Positions 1 to 11,273 of a stretch of DNA of 64,000 nucleotides are shown piece after piece. The first letter of the stretch is position 1. Each line of letters opens with the position of its first letter. A program made the position numbers and the translations under genes. A model generated the notes under the pieces. The model ran no database searches. It was not told where the DNA came from and was given only the letters and a program-made list of their open reading frames with translations. The DNA comes from Lentinula raphanica. Its lineage: Eukaryota > Basidiomycota > Agaricomycetes > Agaricales > Omphalotaceae. The stretch covers positions 124,001 to 188,000 of the forward strand of contig JANVFP010000035.1 of NCBI GenBank assembly GCA_027919835.1, in the 5' to 3' direction.

Positions 1-834
1 AGATCACACTATGCTCTGTCAAGGAAGATTCGACGATCATAGGCTGGCTTTCTAGCCAGGCTTTACGAGTGGCCGGTGTGGTTTTACCGGTCTTTGGATC
101 CTTTCGTGGTTTACGGAACACTGGGCGATTGTTGGCGTCACAGATCATCGTACGAGCCATCGTGTAGGTCAGTGGCGACTGTCTTTTGTGATGAATGTTC
201 TAGGAAGCTTTGGGATATGTTGAAAGAAAGAACGAAGGTGTGGCTGTCATTTAAAAGTAACCCAAGCCCATTGTTCGTTCAATCAGGTTTTTCGTCTCCC
301 GATATGGTACGTGGCCACGAACAACGTGATCGTTCGCCACTCGTCAGCTCCTTTCTGAAGCTCGTTTGCTCATCTGTACATGTAGTAGGCGACAGTCTCG
401 CGATCGGTGAACAACAAATGGAATGTATTGATACGAACAAGGTCATAGTACAAGGGGCATGGCATGAGGCATACTATTCATAAGTCATAGACGGGGAGGC
501 ATGAGTACAAGAAGTTGGTAGTACAGGAGATCAGCGAGATAAGTACTGGACGTAACGTATCGTAAAATATACCGAGAAAGCTATGCTAGATCACAATCAG
601 AAGTGGTAGTACAAGCTGCAAGCTGCAAGCCTAGTCCATACGTGATGAGTAGTAATGCGATGCAGAGATGCTAGATGATAATGAGAATGAAAAAGGTGGC
701 ATAATGATAGAGGTATCCAAGTCGTCTGTATCGAGAATAAAGAAGAATAAACAAGAGCGACCAACCGTTGCGGGTTGGGTTGGATTTGGAGTGATCATCA
801 GCACCGAGCTCCAGAAAAGAAGCGAACTATGCTT
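1..834. other. No supported gene
   Basis: I see no conserved protein, RNA gene or repeat here. A 135-codon reading frame at 76-483 has no recognisable domain, no paralogue in the window and a base composition like the surrounding non-coding DNA. The right part is probably the 3' flank of the DUF6699 gene that ends at 835. Confidence 0.5.
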
Positions 835-1524
835 TCACGAGAGACGAAGGACCCAGACACTAGATCCACCATGACCGGGCGTAACAGCAATTCCCATGAA
901 TCGAGTATGGCCAGCGAGGAAGTCGACCCTCTTCACCCCCTGTTGCTTCTCTGCCTGATAGGCATGGCGATCGCGAATACGTCTGTACCGCGTCTCGTAC
1001 GCCATCCGAACTTTTTCGGTATCCTTCTTCGAAGGAATCGCGTGGTACTCTGCAGAGGTAGCGTTCTTCCGGAGAGCATGGTACACCTCGGTGAACACGT
1101 CGTTCACGGTAACGTAGTGACCGTTATAGGAGGCATGGACGTGGATGGGCCAGATGTGTTGAGGGATATGGAGTACGAGGGATGACACGGGTGGGTAGAC
1201 CGCGGGCTCGGAGAACGCGGTGCTAGATAAGCCAGAGCGAGTGGTCGTAATCGTGGATGGAGGTAGACTGACATCGTAGTTTATGACTGGATGGTGAGAG
1301 TAAGCTAGCAAAGTATGCACACGGCTCGGCTGAGGTGCTGGGTATGAGTTGGAGCGTTTGCGATGCGAGTAGCCATGGTAGTTCGGAGGTAAGGTTGTAG
1401 AACGCGATGGGGGAGTTTGTGGTCCTGAGGACGATGGTACAGATGCCACGGAATACGATAAAGACGGTACCGCAGCAGGATAAGCGGTCGAGATACTAGC
1501 GAATCGGACGTGTTTTCCTGGCAT
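835..1524 (-). CDS. DUF6699 domain protein 1
   Basis: Single-exon gene of 229 residues, start ATG at 1522-1524. I recognise the DUF6699 pattern of agaricomycete proteins: a low-complexity Ser/Pro/Tyr N-terminal half, then HTLLAYSHHPVINYDVSLPP, a beta-rich core with WPIHVHAS and a VTVNDVF segment, a helical stretch rich in Arg (YETRYRRIRDRH), and a C-terminal KRVDFLAGHTRFMGI followed by a final strand ending LRLS. Residues 4-8 are KHVRF, an RVxF-like motif shared with the three sister genes. The molecular function of DUF6699 is unknown. The closest relative in the window is the gene at 3810-4553, in the same orientation, so a local duplication is likely. No signal peptide or membrane segment is visible. 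Confidence 0.85.
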   Translation of the reverse strand: MPGKHVRFASISTAYPAAVPSLSYSVASVPSSSGPQTPPSRSTTLPPNYHGYSHRKRSNSYPAPQPSRVHTLLAYSHHPVINYDVSLPPSTITTTRSGLSSTAFSEPAVYPPVSSLVLHIPQHIWPIHVHASYNGHYVTVNDVFTEVYHALRKNATSAEYHAIPSKKDTEKVRMAYETRYRRIRDRHAYQAEKQQGVKRVDFLAGHTRFMGIAVTPGHGGSSVWVLRLS

Positions 1525-1616
1525 TCACTATTCGATGAGTGGGATTTGAGCTTGTAGTACTGGTAAAAGGGCGGGGGGAATGTTTCTGAAGGATAGGAAG
1601 TAGGGCACAGAACGTT

Positions 1617-1622
1617 TTTATA
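1617..1622 (-). promoter_or_regulatory. TATA box of DUF6699 gene 1
   Basis: The minus strand reads GATATAAAAACG about 95 bases upstream of the ATG at 1524. All four DUF6699 genes have a similar box at 60-150 bases. Confidence 0.5.
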
Positions 1623-1649
1623 TCCATTGAGCGCGTCTGTGACGTATCG

Positions 1650-3809
1650 GGAAAAGAATTAAGTTCAGATTGGAGATTGCAATTTGCGGTGCCGGCTCTT
1701 GATTTTCGGGGGCACAGCAACGGCACAGATTTGTCGGAGCCTGATTAGGAAAGGCGGAGGCGGCATCTGATTGGTTCGGGCTGAGCGAGATCCACGGAGA
1801 CAACATCCCGGCCAGATTCCTTGACTCGATAGTACCAAAACTAATAGTAAGTATTGGGGATGGCACACGAGAGCGCTTGAGCTTGTTCTGAGTTCAAGAT
1901 ACAAATGCATTTCCACAGCAACTGAAGCCTGAAGAGTCAGTACGAGTACTGAAAAAGCGAACAAGAAACTAATACCAAGTACAAGGGCCGAGTTGTACAG
2001 ATTGGTTTTTTTGTTCGGAAACCAAACGGAGCGTCGGATACAAAGACTCTAGCCTCTAGATGTCTCACCATACAGCTATCTGTTGTTTCAACCGTCGAAT
2101 TTCAACAAGGTCGAGTCAGTAGGATCCAAGTGTATATGAGCCTGAAAAATCTCTACAGCAAATGGTCCCAAAACAGTGCAAGGGGGAGCCCCGCCATCAC
2201 GTCCTTTCAAAAATCAAGCGGTCTACAGCTATCGGTCAATTCAATCCGAAGTCGAAAGATAGGTACATTACCTTGCTAGATGAAACTTTTCTTAGCACTG
2301 TTCCCGTCGTGCGTCGTGGCTTTGGAGGGAACTAGCCTTTGGAAGCAGGAAGGGAGCGTAACTTCAACAGCCTCCACCCACTTTTACGTGTGATATGTAC
2401 CTATGACTGGCCCACAATATACTAAACACTGGGCAGAAAGCATGTAGAGTGGAACTTTCGTTATCAGTCCCCTTGATTTCGAGCAAGTGATAAAATACCA
2501 AGGCTCCATCTAACTCGTGTAGCCGGGATGTAAATGCCACTACGTTTTTGAAGCGCTTCTCGATGGGTTCGCACCTGGAGTTCGAGGATCTCCCGAAATA
2601 GGTGTACAGCGTCCAGAGTAATGGCAAGCTCGAGAACGATCTCCGTTGTATTCGTAGTACATGGGATAAGTATCTACGATGCATTACAATCAATTCCATG
2701 AAAGTCAATTGAGTGGCGGAAAATCATGGAGGATCACTCAAATCAGAGATGGACCGCAGTGGTGGCGGTTAAACTTACACGTGTATTGACGAGGGAGCGC
2801 CGGTAGCGTCAGAGTAGTACAGAATTTATCATAGAATAGTAGTGGTACTTGAAAGTAATGAATTCTGTGGAGGAGTCAAGGTGAGTTTTTGCTGTACATA
2901 GCATAAGGGACAAATGTAAACGTACCGACGGCGTACCACTGCACCCTACTGCACCACGGCTTGCCAGATTCCAGTGAATTCGTCACGTCAATATATACCG
3001 TCACCGAACAGCCATCAAGAGCCACTACTGGAGGAGAGAACGGCCAGATGGGTCTTGTCAAAGGAGAACGTGCGAAGGGCTGCGGACAGTCGGGGTTCGG
3101 GCAATTCTACCCTCAGTAAATTCTACATTCAGCTTGAAGAACCCTGGTTGCTGTCCTTGAGTACTTGAGTGCTGAGCCACATGGTAAAAAGCTGCGAGCG
3201 TTATTGGAAGCAATAAGTTGCTATAGCTTGTAATTCTGGTTGACCGATGGTGATAGTGCAGTGGTAACAGTCAATATTTACACGTGTTTCTTCGTACGGG
3301 CAGTCGGGCACTGCTTCGGGCACAGCACAAACGACTCACAGCCCTCAAAGTTATTCGAACGCCGTGTCATTATCAAAGCTCGTTCGACGCGTTACAACTA
3401 TTCTAAGAGGTTACAGTAGTGTTACATATCTATCTTTACTTTCTTTACTTTGTTTGGGTTTAGTGTGTATCGTACTAGTCAACGTGGCAGAACATGAAGG
3501 ATATAGCGAATAACAATATGAGGAAAGCAATGCGGATAGCAAAATCATGACGAAAATGAGAAGAGAAAAATGCAAGTTTGAACGACGGCACAGTCTAATT
3601 CCAACGCCCTCTATACCTAACGACTAGGCCAGAAAGGGAAAGGTCGAGCCAGGTGGGTGGACATACGAAGGGAGCGAAAGCAGACGGAACACCACAAAGG
3701 TACTAGCGGCGTGTATATGGTGGTACAAAGTGGAGGTGGGGAAGGGAGACGAGAACGGAGAACTAACATTCGTGGAGATGTCGAACAAGCCACTAGTCGT
3801 CCCGGCCGC
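1650..3809. other. Intergenic DNA, no gene seen
   Basis: About 2.1 kb between DUF6699 genes 1 and 2. Only short reading frames on both strands without recognisable domains. The 114-codon minus frame at 2364-2708 shows no family signature. No inverted or tandem repeat was noticed. Confidence 0.45.
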
Positions 3810-4553
3810 TCATGACGAAACATTGAGCTCCCAAACCACCGTGTCGTTTCTGCGGCTAGGCTTTTTCGACAACCCCAAAAACCGGTTTCGGCCCATCAAG
3901 AAGTCTACTCTCTTGATTCCCTTGACCAGTTCCTCCTGACGTGCGTTGACCTCCACGATGGAATTACATCGCGCGTAGTACGCTTCGTTTACGCTCGCGA
4001 TGGCTTCCGGCGATGGAAGCGCTTCGTATTCGACCTTGTGAACAGGGAGGCGAAGAGCACGGAAGAGAGTGTAAAGGACGTCGAAGACAGTGACGTGAGA
4101 AGTGGTCTTGTGAGAGCGCTGCGGCTTGGTCGTTGGGGTGATGGTGAATTCCCAATGTAGATGGGGACACGTTATGTGCAACAACGACACGGCTGGCTCT
4201 GTGGCAGGTTCCGATAGGATTTCGGACGAAATGAATGATCTGAGGATCGACGGGTGCGTAGAAAGGTCGTATGGAATTGGAGGGATTTGGTATGGTGCGA
4301 ACGCCAATAAATAGTGAATGCGAGTTATGGGTGCTGGCATATCCAGCAGTTTCGTTCGTGAATGGGTCGTGAGTTTGGAGACATGTCTCCGGCGTTTCGA
4401 GTTGTGCTTCGCATCCTCTGAGTGCGAAGACTTTGAGCGTGAGCTGGATGTAGACGTGGACGTGGACGTGGTGAACACGTATGGAGTGGATGGGACAGGT
4501 GAATATAAGGCGTTGATGCTGGAGAATCGTACACGTTTCATGAGTCCGGGCAT
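3810..4553 (-). CDS. DUF6699 domain protein 2
   Basis: Single-exon gene of 247 residues, ATG at 4551-4553; a second in-frame Met lies four codons downstream, just before the KRVRF motif. The order of elements matches gene 1: the motif near residue 6, a low-complexity tract (STSTSTSSSRSKS), then IHYLLAFAPYQIPPIPYDLS, LLHITCPHLHWEFTITPTT, VTVFDVLYTLFRALRLP, a helical Arg/Glu-rich stretch, and KRVDFLMGRNRFLGLSKKP. It ends WELNVSS. The (GAC GTG)n-like repeat seen on the plus strand near 4450 is only the codons of the Ser/Thr run. Function is unknown. It is clearly a paralogue of gene 1 by shared motifs and equal C-terminal spacing. Confidence 0.86.
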   Translation of the reverse strand: MPGLMKRVRFSSINALYSPVPSTPYVFTTSTSTSTSSSRSKSSHSEDAKHNSKRRRHVSKLTTHSRTKLLDMPAPITRIHYLLAFAPYQIPPIPYDLSTHPSILRSFISSEILSEPATEPAVSLLHITCPHLHWEFTITPTTKPQRSHKTTSHVTVFDVLYTLFRALRLPVHKVEYEALPSPEAIASVNEAYYARCNSIVEVNARQEELVKGIKRVDFLMGRNRFLGLSKKPSRRNDTVVWELNVSS

Positions 4554-4614
4554 TGGGTGAAAGAGATTGAGAGCGAGAAAGTTTCTAAAGTGCTGGGGAC
4601 GAAACGCGGCCGGG

Positions 4615-4620
4615 TTTATA
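4615..4620 (-). promoter_or_regulatory. TATA box of DUF6699 gene 2
   Basis: The minus strand reads CCTTTATAAACCCGG about 62 bases upstream of the ATG, next to a GC-rich block. This is the tidiest core promoter in the cluster. Confidence 0.6.
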
Positions 4621-4639
4621 AAGGTCTCTCTCTTTACCC

Positions 4640-6751
4640 CCTGAGCTCTAGCCCAGCGACAATTTATTGTGATGCGATGACTATGTTACCATCAATGTGA
4701 TTGTCCTGTAACAGAATCAAAAGCGAACTGACCTAAAAAGGGAACAGTGGACGTTGTCCCGGAAACGCTTGTATTGACCAGGACCTTGTGCAATATCCTC
4801 TGTACACAAGGTCAATGTACAAGGAAGAGCCTGAAAGCACGGCGATGAGGGTACAACTTTGTCCGACAGGATCATTGACATTGTCAACGGCGAAACGGGG
4901 TCCTTGTAACGATGCTACGATGATCACAACAGTGATCGTTATCGCGCCCAACGGTCAAACTGATATACAGACGTACATCTTGCCAATCCCCCCTACCCAT
5001 CTCTGCGTTTGAGAGTTTGAGGCGACCTTCATCAAAGATGTCGATGGATTGTGTATCTTGGGAGATCCGTCGAGCAGTGAACTGAGAATATCAGGAGATT
5101 TTCATACAAGAGAGGAATATCATACGCACTTGAGATCACCCAGCAACATATCGTACAGGATACCAGGGTGCTGAAGATCATCATTCTTCAAGATGTTCGA
5201 CGTGTCGTCAAAGACACGCAGTTCGAGGCAGTCATCGTTGTGGAAGATGAAGGAGAAGATACCGGACCGTTTAGGATACCGTGAGGCGTGAGAGACCTGT
5301 CGCCTACGATTTCTTCTTTCTCCCAGCCTCCTGGTCCCACAAATCTCGCTCTCCTTGCGACTAATGTGTGTAAACCTCGAGTATTTCTTTTGCTCACTGA
5401 CATGTAAATGCTCACGGCTTTCTAGCATTCGCCTACGATCCCTTCCTTCTCCCAGCGCTGGCCTCCTGGTCCCACAAAATTTTACTCTCATTGCGACCAA
5501 CATGTGCAAACCGGGAATATCTCTCTTGCTCACTCATTGACATGTAGATGCTCACGGCCTTTCAGCGAGTACTCGTACTAGTTGGTAAGGACTCGACTAC
5601 ACAAGCTCAAATCGAAGTTTTTGCCTCAAACTCATACTTTTGCCCAATCAACCATACGAAGAGTAGACCAACTTCGTCCGGGATTCGTCTCAGCTTCGTG
5701 GGTGCCATGTTTAGGCCCTTCATAGCCTTACTTACTCGAGGATCTTGCTGGGTTGAAAGAGAACGGCGTTTACACAAGGTCAGGTCCTAGAGGAGGGTCG
5801 TGAATGAGTTGCGGTGGAATTATGGTGAGATATTTCTCCAATCCGATACTGAACGCAAACTCATCGTTCGTATTAGTCCGCGTACATATACACATGCCAT
5901 TGACGGAGGAACTCACTACCAGAATCAGGTGAGTTCCCCCTTTCCCCATCTCACGCACTTGGCTTCGATTCTCTCGGATTCTCTCGGGCGCATGACGACC
6001 TTTCGACCGAATGCTTCAGGAAGTGCCGTCTGAAGCAGGAATATCGTTATCTTGCTCTGTCGATACTCGGTTCTCTGATACCTTTCAATATATTTCTCAA
6101 ACAACAAAAATCACAATGTTGATGTTTTTGTTCTTTCTTTTGTTAACGAAATTAATTACAGATCCCCCTTCGATGTTTCATTGATCCTGCGAGCTGTCGT
6201 CAGGTACCTTGTGCTTGGCCTATAGTATAAATAACAGGACTTGAATGGGGGATTTGTTGTCTCTCTTCCATTGTGATTTCTCCAGTTCCAGCCATCACAT
6301 TGTGTCTGACATTGCTGTCCGCGGCTTTGAATACGTACGGCGCCTCTCTGTGCTGACAATCGCTCCAGAATCTGAGCCTAACAAGACTAGTAGTGGTGTG
6401 GAGGCGGGACTGTATTAGGTCTAGGAAGGAAATTGGCGCCGAATTCCCGCACGGTCTTGGTCAGTCGTCTTTCCCCCTTCGGAATTTCATCACTCTTCTC
6501 ACATCTATCAATCTCCAATGGTCGATGCGGCACCTTTCGATAGATTAGGAACTCGTTCAAAGCCAAAGCAACAGATATATTTCCGCTCGTACACATACAA
6601 AACATTACGAACAACAACAATTACGGTGAACGGGGAAAACATTCGTGTGATATTGATACATGATGAAAGCTTAACGATAGCGTTTACGACTCGTCTGGGC
6701 TGACGCAGAGACCCGATGCTGTGAGCGACAGTGGGGACATGGCATGACAAA
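4640..6751. other. Intergenic DNA with one tandem duplication
   Basis: No gene is supported between DUF6699 genes 2 and 3. The only structure I see is the imperfect two-unit tandem repeat at 5302-5566, listed separately. The reading frames across it are by-products of that repeat. Confidence 0.45.
5302..5566. repeat. Two-unit imperfect tandem duplication (~130 bp)
   Basis: Unit 1 (about 5302-5430) and unit 2 (about 5431-5566) share, in the same order, GCCTACGAT, CTTCTTTCTCCCAGC or CTTCCTTCTCCCAGC, CCTCCTGGTCCCACAAA, TTGCTCACT, GACATGTA(A/G)ATGCTCACGG and TT(C/T)(T/C)AGC. They differ by scattered substitutions and small indels, so the duplication is not recent. Confidence 0.8.
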
Positions 6752-7687
6752 CTAGGCGGGCGCAGCTGCTAGTCGGCTACGCTCCACAACATGAAGTCTG
6801 AGCGTGAAGACGCTGTCAGCTTTCTCTTTCCCATAATCCTCGAGGCCAGCAAAGATAGTGGCTCCCTTCAAAAAATCGAACCAACGTGCACCATCCTCAA
6901 GTGCCTTGGCCGCTTCGGCGACATTATGCTCCTTGAGCTTTGCGCACCTTTCGCGAAAGGCCCTATCCAATAGTTTCGCAGCTTCCCGCTTCAGGTCGCT
7001 TGGTGTGGCCTGGAGGCGCTCGGACAGCGCTCTCAAGAGGACGCCAACAGTAACGCCCTTGCCCGTCTCGGTTTCGTTGACGGTTATAGTGATAGGCAAA
7101 CCCTTGGCCTGGATTTTCAGAGTCGGAAGAGGCGGGGTTGTCGCTGGCTCCTTTGACAACTCCTCGTTTAACATGACTGCTGCAGGGTCCTCTGTGAGAT
7201 CGTACAGGAGAGTCTCGGCAACCTGACGATCCCCTTGTTTATACAGCAGCTTCTCGTGAATTGCAACCTCTGGCTGCACTGGGGAGGATGGCTTCAGTAA
7301 AAGACTTGTTGGAGGGATTTCATGTGAAGCCGTCTGGACCTCGTGCGACCGATGTGGCTTGAGCGGCGGCGATCCCGACGACTTAGGTGGCTCGCCTAGT
7401 GGGGATGTGCTCAAAGCATCGATTTTGGAGGAGACCGACTGTAGTACATAGGATGGTTTCAGTGGGGGTGAACCAGTTGAGGGTGGTGATGGTGACGGTG
7501 TCGAGGGTGGTGATGGCGCCGAGGGTGGCGTGGGTGCCGCAAGTGTGCTTTGGACGATCTCCGCAGAGCTTGGCGATTGCCCTGTCGGGAGCGGCGATGT
7601 TGACTGCAATGGTGATGCAGTTGGGGCGCCAGGCAAGAGGTGGATTTCCTCGTTAGACCGTGCCCAACGTACTGTCCTTCTACTCAT
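6752..7687 (-). CDS. DUF6699 domain protein 3 with long Pro/Ser N terminus
   Basis: Single-exon gene of 311 residues, ATG at 7685-7687. Residues 4-8 are RTVRW followed by ARSNEEIHLLPG, matching the start of gene 4 (KTVRW, SGSNE). Residues about 20-125 are a long disordered Pro/Ser/Thr linker with SPPLKP repeats. The folded core starts near residue 150 (LLYKQGDRQVAETLLYDLTE), continues with LPTLKIQAKGLPITITV, GVTVGVLLRALSERLQ and a long Lys/Arg/Glu helix, and ends RWFDFLKGATIFAGLEDYG ... FTLRLHV. This is the DUF6699 layout, of the subtype shared with gene 4. The plus-strand frames across this gene are shadows. Function is unknown; no signal peptide is visible. Confidence 0.84.
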   Translation of the reverse strand: MSRRTVRWARSNEEIHLLPGAPTASPLQSTSPLPTGQSPSSAEIVQSTLAAPTPPSAPSPPSTPSPSPPSTGSPPLKPSYVLQSVSSKIDALSTSPLGEPPKSSGSPPLKPHRSHEVQTASHEIPPTSLLLKPSSPVQPEVAIHEKLLYKQGDRQVAETLLYDLTEDPAAVMLNEELSKEPATTPPLPTLKIQAKGLPITITVNETETGKGVTVGVLLRALSERLQATPSDLKREAAKLLDRAFRERCAKLKEHNVAEAAKALEDGARWFDFLKGATIFAGLEDYGKEKADSVFTLRLHVVERSRLAAAPA

Positions 7688-7835
7688 GGACTTGATCTAT
7701 ACAAAAGTGAGTTTTCTTTCATTCAAGGTTTACTGTAGTCAAGCTCAGCACCTAGATCGTTCGGAGAATATACGATTGTCCTAGAGTATTAGGTGAGGAT
7801 GGAGGGATGAGATAGTGGATGGGCAGTGATGCTGA

Positions 7836-7841
7836 TTTATA
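7836..7841 (-). promoter_or_regulatory. TATA box of DUF6699 gene 3
   Basis: The minus strand reads CCTTTATAAATCAGC about 150 bases upstream of the ATG. The distance is larger than for genes 1 and 2 but matches gene 4. Confidence 0.5.
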
Positions 7842-7849
7842 AAGGTTAA

Positions 7850-10483
7850 GAGGAAAAGCTATTCCAGACAGTGAGTCATTCCCTCGGGACAGCTTCCTAG
7901 TTCAGTACATGCCTTTTTCCTGCTAAAAGCAATTCAATCCGGAGTTTGCTACTTAGACTGGGCTTTCTCTGGCAGTCTGACCGACACCAATTTACCATAG
8001 ATGGGAACCTATCATTTTCCTAAAAACCTATTATACTGGAAGTCCTGTGCTGATATAGAATATGTCATCGTGGCCAAAATCGACATGATGCGGACTTTCT
8101 TTCGGCTTTGTGACTGTATCTACATTGGTGAGTGGTCATACCATATCCATGAGATGTGAACACATTCAACAGGTTCTACCTTCAGCCCGTAACAACATTA
8201 TCGACTGCTTTGCTGTTTGCTCGAAGCTGTTAACAGGGGTTGCAAAAGCTCATTCCCAAACCGGAACTAATCTGGACGGCAGCTACCAGATCTAAGGTTT
8301 TTTCCAGGATCCCTTGAAAGCCTTGAAAAACAAAACGAACCAAAACAGTCTCCAACTCCGCCGTTATGGACAGTGAAATGACTAGGCCTTATGATTTCAT
8401 GAAACATCAACGGATTGTACATCACTAAACGATCGAGTCAAGTCCGAAGCGATTACCTTTCCCCTGGATTGATTGTGGTTCCCGTGCTTCGTTTTCAGAA
8501 TGCCTGGCGTACGTCTACTAAACTCATAGGCACGACAGCAGTATGGCTTGCTGGAACAGAGACAAAGACTCTGCAAGATCAAGAGACATTACAGATGTTA
8601 GCTACGCGAACTAGGGACTAAAGCGCTTCGCGTTCATCCTCAAATTGAAAAATCATCATAGGAATCATCAGCTTACGCGTTCAAGTTCACCCTCTAATCA
8701 TTTTTTCTGCTTTCTTCTCCCCTTCTTTCTCTTCTTTTTCTCCCCTTCTTTCTCTTCTTTCTCTTCTTCTGGTGGAACTTCCACAAGCTCGCGCTCGCTA
8801 CTTCCCGTCGCGTACCCAGTAGATCCGATATACTGTGAAGATAAGAACCATAATGGCAGCTTCGGTTGGATTCAAAAGTTCACTAGTTACCACCGTTTCG
8901 GTTTCAGGTTGTTGTTCGTGAAACTAATTTATTGCTAACCTCTCTTGAAACACGATCGAGCCAATCGGACAGAGTGTATCCTCAACCAGCTCAAACCCTG
9001 CTTGAGTTCAGAACTCTTCGGATTGATGAAGGCAATCGAGATGATCGATAAGCTCTCATGATTTACCTTCAATAACAAGTAGAATTCATTATGTAGTGAA
9101 TGTTCAGAGTCAGCGTGGCAATAGCTCTAGAAATCATCGATTAACGGTCATTGAACGTTGAACACTCGCAAGTCCTCGAGGCTTCAAGCTGAACGGTTTT
9201 CAGTATGAAGAATGGTTGACTACATCGCAGCTGACGGATAGTACTTGACGCGGACGAGATTGTGTTGCCTGCCGAATGTTTACCCATTGAAATCGTCACA
9301 CAACCTGTCCACAATCAACCCACAACTTTGGCCAGTGCCCACAAGTTCAAATCGACCTGAGGCTTCTCGTTCTCGACTTTCGAATGTTCTCAGTGGCTGA
9401 ATGAATACTTTTATTCAAACTACATCATTCCCATACGCATTCCAGCACGATACACAATTCACCAGAATTAGCCCAAGCGTCGCATCGTGGACACAGGAAG
9501 GCGGCGCACAATTATGACTCGTCGCGGCACAGGTACACACGGTGAGACTTTCTCCTTCCTGAGCTTGGATCTATTTTGAGACTCACTTTCAGTATGACTG
9601 CCTCCCGAATCCGTATCGTTGTCGTAACTCTCCATCTTCATGCTCAGGATCCGGACTTGATGTTGTACTACATCTGGGAGGTGAGCCTGGCGCATGCCCG
9701 TATTTTGACGCAAAGTTTCGAGATGATTGCTGCTTGAAACGAGCACCTTACATTGTTGAACGTTGATACCCGGTTCCCCAACATCCCCAATCTATTCTGC
9801 TGATTGAACGTCTTTGTATTTTGTCCTTCAATGCACTGATTGTATATGATGCAGATACATGTCGTCGACCTACAAATCAAGCGAATTCAACGTGGAGTTC
9901 CTGGCCTTTGCTGTTGCATAATATCATTAGCGGTGTTGAATGGATTCATATCCTCGCCGATCGTGGTCATGATCACATACACCTATCTTTTGAGAAGGGT
10001 CTACACAGTAATACTGCTCAAATGTGGATATCGACGCGATGTGGCATCTTACACTGCCATCAGCCAAGGATTCGAACTCAAATCTTATAACGAACGACTC
10101 GGAATCCTTCGGTACAACAACAGGAGAGTTACTCCGACCAGGTCGTTCTCCCTCCGGATCCGTCCATCATCGTCTGAAAGTCTGTTTCACATTCGCGCTG
10201 AAGTGATGCCTAGTGATACGAATTCGCAAGACTCACAAAGCTGCTTCTAGGGCCAGGTGGCAGTGGCACTCAGGACTATATTCCACAATCTAGATTCGAT
10301 ACATACAACGTATCGAGTCGTGAGAGGTAAAGAGTGACTGCTATACATTACAAACACTAATGATAGAGCATGAAATATCTAGGATTACAACATAATCGAG
10401 TCCGATCTCAAGAACCATGGGGCAATAATGTAGCAATAAGACTATTCGAATGGAGGAAATGAAAAACGTCGTCAATAAGTAGA
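7850..10483. other. Intergenic DNA, no gene recognised
   Basis: About 2.6 kb. A homopyrimidine tract lies at 8699-8772. The plus frame at 9840-10250 starts with a hydrophobic stretch (CCCIISLAVLNGFISS) that could recall a membrane protein, but it lacks family features and I could not build a convincing spliced gene. The minus frame at 9468-9746 is Ser/Arg-rich and unrecognised. Confidence 0.4.
8699..8772. repeat. Homopyrimidine (C/T) tract
   Basis: Almost pure C/T over about 74 bases, with CTCCCCTTCTTTCTCTTCTTT occurring twice in tandem. Such tracts can form triplex DNA or come from slippage. No gene is attached to it with confidence. Confidence 0.75.
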
Positions 10484-11131
10484 TCAGCCTTGCCGGACAT
10501 GTAGTCTGAGCTTATACGCTGGGATCTCGTCCGGGTCTTTCGACTTCTTTTCCTCATACCCCAAATCGTCGAGTCCAGCAAAGATAGTAAACCCTTCAAT
10601 GAAATCAATCCGTCGCGGCCCAGCACTTTCAGCCTCTACCGCCAATGCAATATTGCGCTCGAGGAGCTTATCGCATCTACGCTTACAAGCTTGGGACAAA
10701 CCCTTCTCCACCTCAAGGGATGCTTGCTTCCAGAACTCTGGCGTTATGCTCTTCTGGAGGGATCTATGTAGCTGCTCGAAGAGGTCACGCACGGAGACCC
10801 CTTCGCCTGCCCTCGATTCGCGGACAGGCATAATGTAGGGAACTCGGGAGCATTCGACCCTGAGTTCGGGAATGGACAGTTTCGTTGCTGGCTGATCCAA
10901 CAACTCCTTGTCCAACCTTATCCCTGTCATGTGGCCCTCGGTAGGGTCATACAGAAGATCGTAAACAAAGTCGGGGACTGAATTTGCTTTGAATCTCAGC
11001 CTTTCGGATACTATGCTGTCTGACTGAGGCGGTGAAGGTGAAGAGGATGAGGATGATGAAGCTGGCGAGTAGATGGGCGAGATTGGGATACACTCGTTAG
11101 AGCCTGACCAGCGAACTGTTTTCTTGGACAT
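10484..11131 (-). CDS. DUF6699 domain protein 4
   Basis: Single-exon gene of 215 residues. The open frame extends upstream to 11224, but I choose the ATG at 11129-11131 because it places KTVRWSGSNECIP at the N terminus, exactly where gene 3 has RTVRWARSNEEIH. A Ser-rich linker follows (PASSSSSSSPSPP), then FVYDLLYDPTEG, LSIPELRVECSRVPYIMPV, GEGVSVRDLFEQLHRSLQ, a helix of Lys/Arg/Glu, and RRIDFIEGFTIFAGLDDLG ... YKLRLHV. It is the closest relative of gene 3, so the cluster appears to hold two ancient pairs (1/2 and 3/4). Function is unknown. Confidence 0.83.
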   Translation of the reverse strand: MSKKTVRWSGSNECIPISPIYSPASSSSSSSPSPPQSDSIVSERLRFKANSVPDFVYDLLYDPTEGHMTGIRLDKELLDQPATKLSIPELRVECSRVPYIMPVRESRAGEGVSVRDLFEQLHRSLQKSITPEFWKQASLEVEKGLSQACKRRCDKLLERNIALAVEAESAGPRRIDFIEGFTIFAGLDDLGYEEKKSKDPDEIPAYKLRLHVRQG

Positions 11132-11273
11132 TAGTCTGACGCTAAACAAGATCAAATGAACGACGATCATGACTCTTAGCGACGAGCTCACCAATTGGGA
11201 GGTATCGTTTGAGAGACGCGACAAAGAAGCTGTTACTAGTGTCAGTGAGAGGGTACGAATGGTTCAAGATCGT

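Noticed and set aside
76..483. 135-codon frame at the left edge
   Set aside because: No domain, no codon bias and no homologue in the window.
4440..4475. GACGTG tandem repeat as microsatellite
   Set aside because: It is the codons of the Ser/Thr run of DUF6699 protein 2 read on the other strand.
10050..10090. GGATTCGAACTC as a tRNA T-arm
   Set aside because: No matching acceptor or anticodon arms could be folded around it; the same holds for CTCGAATCC near 51575.
9840..10250. Hydrophobic plus-strand frame as a membrane protein
   Set aside because: Only one hydrophobic stretch, no upstream ATG context, no family features and no workable intron model.
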